From Branchiostoma floridae (taxonomy: Eukaryota > Chordata > Leptocardii > Amphioxiformes > Branchiostomatidae), in contig NC_049992.1 in NCBI RefSeq assembly GCF_000003815.2, positions 4,724,481 through 4,788,480 of the forward strand: 64,000 nt of DNA. The letters are read 5' to 3'. The notes beneath the pieces were generated by a model, which worked only from the letters and a program-made list of their open reading frames with translations, was not told where the DNA came from and did no database searches. Positions 54,490-64,000 of this stretch are shown one piece after another. A program made the translations under genes and the position numbers. Within the stretch, counting starts at the first letter, position 1; every line of letters begins with the position of its first letter.

Positions 54490-54495
54490 AATAAA
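54490..54495 (+). terminator. Putative CLCA polyadenylation signal
   Basis: AATAAA 1.05 kb after the stop, in A-rich sequence. Confidence 0.4.
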
Positions 54496-54654
54496 AAAAA
54501 GCTATTCACTAGTTTTGTTTTGCAAATTGTGAAGCTTATAAAGACGGATTATTACAAATGCGTGTGTGTATGGCTTCATTTCTGTACTTTTCCATTCTTA
54601 ATATATTCATTTGTTTAAGTTACGCTCTTCCACCACCGGTCACGCTAGGGCAAC

Positions 54655-54779
54655 CTCACCAAGCAGATCCACGGTGGCGTAATATATTTGACTCCCATTT
54701 GACTCCCTTTGGCTGACTACACTCCTTGGCCAGCTTTGATACTATCTTATGCCATCGTATGATCTGCTTGGAGATTAAC
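54655..54779. mobile_element. MITE family D, 125 bp
   Basis: 'accaagcagatccacggtgg' and, inverted, 'aatctccaagcagatcatac'. The interior reads 'ctttggctgactacactcct' and 'ggccagctttgatactatct'. Confidence 0.8.
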
Positions 54780-55239
54780 CTCACTCCCCTGGGCACAATG
54801 CCTTGTGAGGGGCATTTCCCGGTACTATATATGTAGAAGTAAAGTAGAAGAAGAAGGAAGACTTGATGAGAAGGTTTTTTTCTTATTTGGCCACAGTGAT
54901 GTGGCTTTATGGGTGACGTAACAAACTGTGGACACCCGAAAATCGTTTGTAACACTGACATATCCATTGAGCCGGATACTTACATCTGCTTGGAGATCAA
55001 AGGTAATGACGTCAATGCAAATACGTTACCTGTATGCCATGCCATTTCTTCTGGTTATGCGCGCCTCCTTGCGACATGTAAAGGAACCACAGGTAATGTG
55101 TCACGTACGGTCGCAAGAGGGATACTTTCGAGCTTAGCATAATAGCCAACAAATATGGACATCCGATCTCAAGATGAATAACAAGATTACAATATAGACC
55201 CCTTGTGGGAGACGTTCTGTCTACATTCACACGATTTGT

Positions 55240-55840
55240 ATCAAGAAGAAAGGTCTTAAATCAACTCAAACTGCTCTCAAGAGTACTTTAAACATTGTCA
55301 AGATGCCATGGAGCACACAATGTCAAGATGCCAAACATGATAACCACGCGTCACAACACTTGGTGCTTCGTAGGGGACGTCCTGCATTCTTCTGTCCGGT
55401 AGAATCACGTAGGCACGCATTCTCAGACCCCCTGTAGTCACGTAAAACACTACTGGCCTTTGTTTGAACCTTCATTAATAGTCTGCCAATTTTGTACCTC
55501 AAACATTCACGGGTAGAAGATGAAGTGCACTTCACTGTTGATTGCGATATGTATATCAATGATAGAAATACTCTATTTAGTTATATAGAAAGTAGATTCC
55601 CTCATTTTAGACACATGAGTAGCACTGGCAAGTTTATATTTCTCATGCGTTTTGACAAACCGACAATAGCTAAACCCATACAGTCCTGCATTTTCACCAT
55701 TACCAAGAAGCGAGAAGAAGCCGAACTTTTCATGTGTTAGACTAGATTTGTGATACTTTTATATGTATATATCTTGACTTGTTGTGACCTGTACTTAGCT
55801 CGGTTGGGCAAAACTGTACAATAAAGGTTTTCATTCATTA
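55240..55840 (+). pseudogene. Non-LTR retrotransposon ORF2 C-terminal remnant plus 3' UTR
   Basis: From 55500 a frame reads RVEDEVHFTVDCDMY, the Cys/His-type motif at the end of LINE ORF2 proteins, and runs to a TAG at 55738. An AT-rich 3' UTR follows, ending 'acaataaaggttttcattca'. No reverse transcriptase core is present. Confidence 0.65.
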
Positions 55841-56295
55841 AAGTGAGGACTGCGAGCAGAGAATTACTCCTAAGGCTAAGGGGTTTTCTCGTAATACGTC
55901 TACATGATTTAAGCGCATTTTGATACACTTTTAGCTAGGTGATGATTATTTCATCGTAAACTCATGCTCGAAAACTAATTGCAAGTCAACAATGGATAAT
56001 AAGCGTATAAATGGTCTCGGTGTCCGTCTGACTTGAAAGATAATGGGGTACATAAAAATACATTCCTCCCAATAAGTATATTTACTTTTGAGTTTAGCAA
56101 ACTGATGCCGGTGGTGGGGGAGATTTTACAATGTAAACCAAACACAGTATGAATACAATATGACATATTTCGATGTATACAAATGTGATTCATGAACTGA
56201 ACTATCAAGAGCTGTAATTTTACAGCTCTAACAGGTGGCACTATGATTCATGACTGACAGTCAATTCCAAAAATTCGTTTAAGAATACAAAAACA

Positions 56296-56415
56296 ACATA
56301 TCTGTATCTGTAAAGCCGGTATAACCGCCCTTCAGTGTAACACACCAGCTTCGCAGGCACGCGGTGCGGCAGCAGCTGGTTCTATTACACTGAACGACTC
56401 GTCACACCTAACTTT
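56296..56415. repeat. Interspersed hairpin repeat, copy 2
   Basis: Close match to 19421-19540 ('agccggtataaccgcccttc', 'cagcttcgcaggcacgcggt', 'gcagcagctggttctattac'). Confidence 0.7.
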
Positions 56416-56419
56416 TGCA

Positions 56420-57200
56420 CATCTATCTGCAATAGGTACAATGCAACATATGATACTGGATACTGAAAATGTCGCAATATGATACAGGATACGGATAACG
56501 TTTATACTCTATTTTAGTATGGTCATGTCCCTGGAGGCATATTATTATTAACTAGATATTGATAACTTTTGTTACATTGATTCATTTGGTCGATCTACTT
56601 AGAAAAATTAACGTTTCCTGGAATTAGACAGTCAGCCGGAATTACAGTTTCGCTTGTTCGCTCTAGTCTGTGGCCTCGTTGACAAGTAACAATGTTGATG
56701 CATTTTGTCACTCCTGCTCTGCAACATATGTATCTAGTACGTTTGCTGTGCGATCTGTGTTTCAAAAGGATGCATGAGTGAAGTAGAAAAAATCATTTTC
56801 ATGGTAAATTACGGATGAAAATTGCAGCATTTAATGCGATTCGATGTGCGATGCGATGATGAAGAAATGAAATGAAACTATGAGGTGTGGAAGATTATCA
56901 CATGTTCGTGGATATTGCCCAACTTCATGCTACGTTCTTGTTACTATTTGTTGTATTTGTAGTCTTTTTTAATGTTTAACTCTTTACAAAGATCTTGGTA
57001 TTTGTTCCCTTTCCACGTTGCTGATCTTATTTCGAGAGGAAAATGCATTGGTACTTTTTTCAGGAAAAAAAAAGCTAAACATTCTTATGCGAGTGTACCA
57101 ACAATGCTTCTTTGTTCTTGTGCGTTTCTAATGACACCTATCTCTTCATCCACGCACCAGGTGTTTCGCTAATAAGTGTTCTCATCCTTGCGAAGGACTG
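56420..57200. other. Intergenic, nothing recognised
   Basis: AT-rich. No homologous coding sequence or repeat recognised. Confidence 0.5.
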
Positions 57201-57234
57201 GTGTTAAAAAAAAGAAGCGCGATTCATCAAGCAA

Positions 57235-57460
57235 AACGCCCATAAATTACTCATTTCTACCGCCCTTTTCTGACACCACCCCCACCTGTGCGGCGGCCAT
57301 CTTTGTTTCCGAAGCGCCCCCTGCTGTGCCGGAAGATTAGTGCCTTTGTCGCGCCCGTCACGGCACCAGTGACAGATGACTCCGTGGCGTGTGGAGGTTG
57401 CGATGATTAGTTTTCTTGGCCGATCTTCTGAACAACTTCGCAGGAAAAATAGCTGCAGGA
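57235..57460. promoter_or_regulatory. GC-rich promoter-like patch
   Basis: A local GC-rich island in AT-rich surroundings, with CpG-containing text and a YY1-like GCCATCTT at 57297-57304. It could be the 5' end of a gene beyond this window or a non-coding RNA. No ORF or convincing donor was found. Confidence 0.25.
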
Positions 57461-57618
57461 GAGGTTTGAAATGTACATCTGTTCGTTTTATCACCTTTTG
57501 AACTTTTGTGTTTTGTCGTTTTTTTCCTCCTGGTGGCGAGAATGTAATGACTTCGGTGCAGCTGTTCATTGGACAAGTCAGTGTTTGAAGCTAGAACATT
57601 ACTTCATAGATGACTATG

Positions 57619-57619
<1 letters not shown>

Positions 57620-57664
<45 letters not shown>
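57620..57664. repeat. (AT)n microsatellite
   Basis: About 44 bases of uninterrupted AT dinucleotides. Confidence 0.98.
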
Positions 57665-57666
<2 letters not shown>

Positions 57667-57854
57667 TGTGCGCCATGTCGTCTTTGCTGCCTAAATTATG
57701 TCTTCATGGACAATACATTTACGCTTTTTTCTAAACGAATCACGAAACAGATGTTGAAACATTGTATCCTGCATATATTTTCTTTTCTGATCATAGCTTC
57801 CACCCCCTAACCTGGTCTTGTTAAACATTTGTGCTACTTAGATTTTGAGTTAAA

Positions 57855-58520
57855 GCACAGGAAAACTACAAGGAGCTTTGAATAAACCTGTCTTTCCAGA
57901 CACGAATCGCGATATGTCATCTTCGGTTATTGCAATTAAGACAATTGTTTTCACGTCTTCTTCAAAACGAATCTTGAAACAGATGTCTTGATGATTATTT
58001 GCCTCTGAATTTGAAGCTTTTTTAAACGAAAATATACTCGACAATGTCTGTTTTATGTGTCATTTACACAATGTATACTGAACTCCAATTGAAACTTATT
58101 GCCAATATTAGGATGCGTAACCATTACATGTTAATTGTGTTTCTTTGACTGATGTATGTAAAGAAATGGAATAAAAACTATCCTATAGTAAGCTTTCCTT
58201 CAAGCAGTGATATCATCGAAAGGACAGGTAAACTACAAGAAGTTTTGAACAAACTTTCTTCCAAGCCACCAAACACTATGTCATCTTCGTTGATTTGAAA
58301 TTAAAACAATTGTCTTCTTCAAAACGAATCTAGAAATAAATGTATTAATGATTATTTGCCTCTGAATTCGAAGTTTCTTTAAATGAAAATATACTCCACA
58401 TTGTCTATTTGTATGTCATTGAACTCGAATTGAAACTGATTGCCAATATAGGGATGCCTACCTCAAAACTGTATATTCAAATAATTACATGTTAATTGTG
58501 TTTCTGTGTATGTATGTATG
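57855..58520 (+). repeat. Tandem duplication, two ~340-bp units
   Basis: 'tatgtcatcttcg' through 'gattatttgcctctgaattt', 'gaaaatatactc' and 'attacatgttaattgtgttt' occur in order in 57855-58185 and again in 58215-58520 with about 85% identity. Non-coding. Confidence 0.85.
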
Positions 58521-58843
58521 TATGTTCAAGCAGTGATCGAAAGGAAAGATCATTGAATGTTTTTAATACCATCTTCTAATGCCCCCTCCCTTTCTGACAG
58601 CTTACATGTACATACCCTCGTTATGAGGCGATCGAGTGAGAGAAATGGTTTATTGAGATCAAAAACTTAGCAGCACAAAATGGCTGAATTGACATCATTA
58701 AAAGCGCTCTAGTGACAATAAGATCAAGTTTTTAAAAATATTTCAGTTGAAAAGTTATGACACGAACAAACTTTCACTACACAAATTAAAAATTAGACGT
58801 CCTCGTTCAGGAGCTTTACACAGTACGGTATACCGGTAAGGTA

Positions 58844-58930
58844 GTCTCCAAGCAGATCCCACGGTGCCTAAAGAGATAGTATCAAAGCTGGCAAAGGAGT
58901 GTAGCCGGCCAAAGGGAGTCAAACGGCCGC
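58844..58930. mobile_element. MITE family D, truncated
   Basis: 'gtctccaagcagatcccacg', 'gatagtatcaaagctggcaa', 'cggccaaagggagtc'. The right inverted end is missing. Confidence 0.7.
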
Positions 58931-59503
58931 TATACTAAGCCGCTATACTAAGGATTTCTGAATAGCAACAAATTCGACTCTTTGTGGGGACAATATCTAA
59001 AGTAGCTCCATTAGGCAAGGAAGAGAAGTTTGGCGTTTATGGATACAGCAAACATAAATACCATCAGCTGGTAGGGTATAAACGGGTCCTTGTTCGGACA
59101 TAGTCTAGGAGAGTCTGTTCTTAATGGATCGACTGTGATTCTACGTCTGAAAACTGGCCATTATTTAAGATAAATGACGCTAATACGGAAGTTTTAATTA
59201 AGTTCTGGCCCTCTGGGGTACTTAGGGCTTACGACGGCAAACTGAAGCATCGCCGTTTGCTTAATAAACGAGACCAATCGGCCTTATAACTGTACTCCAT
59301 TCTTCATTCAACATACCGTTCTGTTGTGTTTGGGATTTGTAAGGTACAATGCAGCGTTACAAGGGCAGGATAGTCAACAAAGGAAACTGAGAACAGAAGC
59401 AGTGAGAACAGAAAGTGCTGAGACGAGATTTTGTTAAGAAAGAAAGAGTCATTTTGTCTAACTAAGGACTGGGTTACGTTCGGACATTTAAGATAACAAA
59501 TTG

Positions 59504-59686
59504 TACTCTCCAAGCAAAAGTTAGGCTCTGTTTTTTTTTCACTTTCTTTAGACGTTTTTATCGGGCTTTCTATTATGTATCGTTTTCTTTAAGTCTTGCG
59601 GCCATAAGGGAAATGGTACAACATAGAAATCCCGATACAATCTCCTAAAACCGTTAATAACAGCCGGGTCTTTTGCTTGGAGAGTA
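59504..59686. mobile_element. MITE family C, copy with intact ends
   Basis: 'tactctccaagcaaaagtta' at the left and, inverted, 'tactctccaagcaaaagacc' at the right: 17 matching terminal bases. Interior 'ggtacaacatagaaatcccg'. Confidence 0.85.
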
Positions 59687-59919
59687 AACGAATGCAGGAG
59701 GCCTCACAGCCGAGACGCTATTTGTCGTACATATAGGGATATATAGATTTGCGATAGCATTCGTTAGTTAAGTGATATTTGTATAATAGATATAGCTAAC
59801 GATTATATACTCCTAATGGACTATTGTGCCTAGCCTGTGCCAGGCTTTACATAGAAATATTAGAAAAGATACCACACGAGAGTAGTTAGCCGACCAAAAA
59901 CTACAGTTAGCGACATTGG

Positions 59920-60035
59920 GAAAAATGTAGGTTTTGCCGGCTAACTCCTCTAATGTGTTATCTGTGTATTTGGCTAATGTGTACTACATACAGCGACCTG
60001 TGGAGCCTGGTAGATGCGTTAAAGTGATAGCCTCC
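59920..60035. mobile_element. MITE family E, partial
   Basis: 'gccggctaactcctctaatg' and 'cagcgacctgtggagcctgg' match the family E right half. Confidence 0.55.
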
Positions 60036-60640
60036 TTCGTAGACTTTAGAAGCGGTGGTATTTGTTTATTTATTTGTTTTGTTGAGAGGGGGGTGGGCGC
60101 TGATTACATGGGCTTAAAGTTGTCTTTGCCGGGGAATTGAGTTGGCATCCCTCAAAAATAAATATCACGAAAGTCTGTGAATGAGGCTAATATTGTGACC
60201 TGTGTGCCAGTAAAGAATTTTGTTTGTTTCGTACGTACGTCATACAACCACTTGTACATTCACCCCCCTGGGCACGGGTATGTAATAAAAGTTTTATTAA
60301 AACTCCAGCGGGCCTTTGCTATCACACAGGTGCCTTGGCGACACTAATTCAACAATGAAGCCCTCGACTCTCTCAAAAATGATTGGTAGTGCTCCGAACA
60401 AAGATAACAACACTTGACAAGCAACAACACGAAGCGAAAACAATGAACTACCACCTCATCATATTTTCTGACTTTATTATCTTTTGCCTAGGTTGCTATG
60501 GTCCGTCTGTGTGCGTAGGTGAAGTGGGCAAATAACAAGTTGTCAAAACACGACAGACGACCATATGTGTAAACAAAGAACGTACTTATTGGGTAGTCCC
60601 AAATTTATATCAGAGAAACTATATATCACACCCACTCTGC

Positions 60641-61005
60641 ACTAGGGCGACGGCAACGCAACGACAACCTTGCGGTCAGGCGTTTTAATTTCTTTATTGA
60701 CCAAAATAAACATAAATGAAAACAAACAAGATGGTGGCACACTCAAGTTAGAAAACTTTTGCAAGCGTCGCCATTGAACAAATCAGAATGAAATTGACAA
60801 CTAAGTAACAACGAAAAAAACAGACCGGGCGATTTGACAAAGCATTCAACAATTTTTTTGATCAAAATGAATTATTTTACTTTTTTGCATGTTTTGTTGT
60901 TTTTTCAATAATACTTGAATGATTTTAATGAAATTCAAATTTTTCAAGTCAAGGGTTTCAAACATACGATTTAGGTCGCAGAGAGTTAGCTGTACGATCT
61001 CTGTC
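60641..61005. mobile_element. MITE family B, diverged copy
   Basis: Left 'actagggcgacggcaacg', right 'tttaggtcgcagagagttag'. The boundaries are uncertain. Confidence 0.4.
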
Positions 61006-61877
61006 AAGGCCTTCTGTGCTTTTGAACGACATTTGATAGTGTAAAAATTAAGCTCTTTGGGAATTCAAAACGCAAATGTTTATCTTGTTTCCTTTTAACA
61101 ATGTTTCATTCATCTTACATGTATTGTACAACAATTGTACACGATATAGCCAATAACGACTTCTGATATTTAAAACAATGTAGGTACTATGAAGTACAGC
61201 TAGATTTTCGTAAATTATACATAAGAGCCTTGCCTTGTTTGTCTTTAGAGCTTGCGTTAGAGCTTAACTTGACATATTCTGTATAACAAATAACGCGTAG
61301 AGGAGAGGGTTTGTATAAGCATGAGCCACTTCCTGCCAAAACCTCAGTAAATATACGCTAATGAAATAACACAAGACACAGAGAATCAACAAACACCCTC
61401 TTTCTACTCCGATTGACAATATTTTCCTGATGACTTCTGATATATTTCGGCCACATTGACTTAATTTTATGGATGACGTCGGCGTGCGCATTAGTTTGTG
61501 CCTGTTCTAAAAAAAAAACACATGTCATCCAACAGCATCCCGTCCTGGTCAATGTCTATGTTATGCTTGCCAGAGGACCAGGGTAAAGGGGCACATGGTC
61601 AGGGCATGAGGACATAGCACCGTTGTTCCCTTCTTAACACAAGAATTGCAATAAAAGCATTATTGAAATGGCCGAATGTGTCTTACAAGCTTACTGGGGG
61701 TGAACATAAGACAAACCAAGCCTGGGACAGAAAGAACTGCATGTTATTAAAGTTATTTGGTTTAGCTGCATTTTTTTGCCGGATTTTTCTTTTTTCGCCC
61801 TCACGCGCTAGTTTATGGTCTCCGGAAGATGTCATCCATAAAATTACGACAGGTTGGCCTTACCTGATCACACCTGT

Positions 61878-62076
61878 CCTAATACCCCCCTCACATTAGG
61901 CGAAAATCGATCGGACGACGAGTTTCCGAGCTCTAGATTACGAGGAGACATGACCCTGATCCCGACGAAGAAATGGCAGAGTATCCCCCTTCCCGTCAGG
62001 GTCATGCCTCCTCGTAATTTAGAGCTCGCAGACTCATCATCCGATCGATTTTCGCCTAATGTGAGGGGGTATTAGG
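61878..62076. mobile_element. MITE family A, short complete copy
   Basis: A ~199-bp foldback. 'cctaataccccc' pairs with 'gggggtattagg', 'cgaaaatcgatcggacgacg' with its inverse, and 'gaggagacatgaccctga' with 'gtcagggtcatgcctcctc'. The small loop holds 'gacgaagaaatggcag'. Confidence 0.9.
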
Positions 62077-62134
62077 ACCCCGCATTATAGACCCTGTCTC
62101 CCGCAAAGACCCCGATCTTTGGCACCGCCAGGTG

Positions 62135-63000
62135 ACCACAATAGACTCCACACACCTGAGCTGACAAACGTGGGACGGCGGACCGACCTCACATGTCCTT
62201 CCAGAAGGTCTCCCAGGCACGAACCACACACACTTACAGGAGCAGGCAGGGTGGGGAGAAACAATTACCGTTTGTGTCTTGCTTGGACATGTTTTTATAA
62301 AGGATTGTGGGTTCACAGGTGTACTTGAGGTGACTAACTTTCGGTGCGAGTTCGCTGGAAAGTTAAAATTCACTATCACCACAGTCAAGAACAGCACACA
62401 CACTTAGAGGAGTAGGAAGGGTGGGAAGAAAGAATTGCTGTAATAGTGTCTTGCTTGCACATGTTTTTATACAGGCATGTGTGTTCACAGGTGATTAACG
62501 CCTACGTCACATTTCCAAACCGAGGCCCGGCCGGGCAGCTTTCGGGAACGAAAAGTATGGTACAAAATTGATTAAGACGTAAAGAGAACGGGGGAGAAAC
62601 AATCGCTGTTTGTGTCTTGCTTGGACATTTTTTTTATAGAGGATTGTGTGTTCACAGGTGTACATGTACTATATATGATGACTTATTTTCGTTGTGAGTT
62701 CTCTGGAAAGGTAAATTCACTATCACCACAGGCACAAACCACACACGCTTAGAAGATCAGGGAGGGTGGGAAGAAATCATTGCCGTTTGTGTCTTGCTTG
62801 GTAATGCTTTTATACAGTCGTGTGTGTTCACAGGTGTACTTGAGGTGATTAAGGCCTACGTCACATTTCCAAACCGAGGCCAGGCCGGGCAGTTTTCAGG
62901 AACGACAAGTACACCAAAGTACTTAAGACGTAAAGAGTATAGTCGTGGGTATTACTTGTGTATATGTTTACGTCTACATTTCTATTTTTCGTTTCTACAA
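62135..63000 (+). repeat. Tandem array of ~170-250-bp units
   Basis: The unit contains 'gagnaaacaattgccgtttg', 'tgtcttgcttggacatg', 'ttttatanaggattgtgtg' and 'ttcacaggtg'. It begins near 62250, 62425, 62588 and 62770. A family M element overlaps the last unit. Confidence 0.8.
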
Positions 63001-63036
63001 ACGGCCGGACCGCGGTTTGGAAATGTGACGCTAGCC
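62854..63036. mobile_element. MITE family M
   Basis: Left 'cctacgtcacatttccaaac-cg' and right 'cggtttggaaatgtgacgct' are inverted repeats. A solo left end lies at 62501-62545. Confidence 0.75.
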
Positions 63037-63085
63037 TTACTCTCACCACAGTCACGACCAATACATTTCTTAAAACCTACTTGTC

Positions 63086-63190
63086 ACTAGGACGGCGCTC
63101 TCTGCGACATAAATTTCCTGTAAGAGGAGCGCACCGGTAAATTTGCCGACTACAACTATATCTCCGCGAATCAACCTCTGCTTAGAGTTT
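63086..63190. mobile_element. Fragments of MITE families B and L
   Basis: 'actaggacggcgctctctgc' is a family B left end. 'ctatatctccgcgaatcaac' followed by 'ctctgcttagag' matches the 34551-34690 element end. Confidence 0.6.
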
Positions 63191-63199
63191 CAATAGATC

Positions 63200-64000
63200 G
63201 CTCAACGAATTGTATGCAGGTCGTAGAAACAATCGTCGCTTGTGCCTCCCTATGCTACACGCGTGTGTGTTCACAGGTGTGTTCGGACAAACACAGTAAT
63301 TACTAAACTCTGTGCTGTTCATTTGGAGCAACATTCAGTCGTTTAAAGCCTGATGACACCGCTGTGTACAGTGTACATACCCGTGTGTGTGTGTTCTTTA
63401 GTAGTTCTGTATGGATAGCCTGGCTAGTGAACGGGTACGTGGTTTATTGGGGATAAGGCAGAAACGCAGGACGTAATTAAGCTATTGAGAAAGATGGAAC
63501 GAAGTAGGGATCGGAGAAAGGAAAAATAGTATTGCTCGTATGTTTTGATTAGTAATATGAAATATCATAATGTCACATATAGTGACATCGTACAAAATAC
63601 GTTACAAACTACGTAACATGACTTAAAGTGATAGATGTCTTAAAAAGAAGGAAAAAACATGATGTCCTTTCTTTTCTGAAGACTAGCGTGACAGAAGCGT
63701 CTTTGTCCGTCATCTCTGTACAAATACATCGCCATATGGAGAGCGGTCATAGGAAAAACAACAACATAAATTTCGACACTGTTTTGATGTGTGATGTATT
63801 TACATGTATGTTCGATGGCATAGCTGCCTGAAACTCCCCTGTATTACCTTGTGCAATTTCAAAATTAAAACTGATGACTCTAAAGTTGCTGTTCCGGGCT
63901 GAGCAGGTTTTGCTGTTTCGCGCGTTTTTCCAACCTTTGACCCGAGCCATCTGGTCCCGCTGCCTAGGATTCCAGCTGTATTGCCTAGTCAAAAAAAAAT
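63200..64000. other. Intergenic, nothing recognised
   Basis: No coding homology or clear repeat. The window ends here without a further gene. Confidence 0.5.

Noticed and set aside
57204-57569. 121-codon minus-strand frame
   Set aside because: Follows the GC-rich patch; an overlapping second minus-strand frame has equal merit and neither shows a domain.

Overview
This is a eukaryotic nuclear window from an intron-rich metazoan. The best fit is a cephalochordate (amphioxus, Branchiostoma). That call is an inference from three things: chordate-like versions of LRRC23, FTSJ1 and CLCA with many small exons; a dense mix of short inverted-repeat transposons and LINE, SINE and Penelope-like remnants; and tandem arrays that copy exon-intron borders, a peculiarity I recall being described from amphioxus as 'mirage' minisatellites. 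Three N runs (850-949, 30642-30741, 31686-31920) mark assembly gaps.

Layout: 1-2.8 kb has no recognisable gene. Three genes follow, all on the + strand. (1) LRRC23, 8 coding exons, 2849-10569, 360 codons: a leucine-rich-repeat protein of ciliary radial spokes. (2) FTSJ1/TRM7, 10 coding exons, 12376-18219, 341 codons: a tRNA anticodon-loop 2'-O-methyltransferase with the complete K-D-K-E tetrad. (3) A CLCA-family protein, 18 coding exons, 23779-53441, 983 codons: signal peptide, HEWGH metalloprotease motif, VWA domain with intact DxSxS, beta-sandwich/FnIII region and a C-terminal membrane helix. Every exon was joined by hand. All junctions use GT/AG and the reading frame stays open through all 36 exons. 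From 53.5 to 64 kb I see only a CRE-like repeat in the CLCA 3' UTR, transposon remnants and tandem repeats.

The three genes have no obvious functional link. What ties the window together is its repeat biology. At about ten exon borders in all three genes the end of the exon, the splice site and adjacent intron have been copied into the intron as degenerate tandem repeats, on the donor side (LRRC23 exons 4 and 7; FTSJ1 exons 1, 9 and the terminal exon; CLCA exons 2, 6, 13 and 16) and on the acceptor side (LRRC23 exon 3; CLCA exon 7). Many copies keep a usable GT, and one CLCA copy would extend exon 2 in frame by 58 codons. Other notable structures are a ~50-bp minisatellite whose unit contains an LTR-retrotransposon primer-binding site matching tRNA-Leu(AAG), a CLCA exon whose splice acceptor is supplied by a LINE tail, a foldback element with a 9-bp target duplication, and a cluster of RFX X-box motifs in LRRC23 intron 1.
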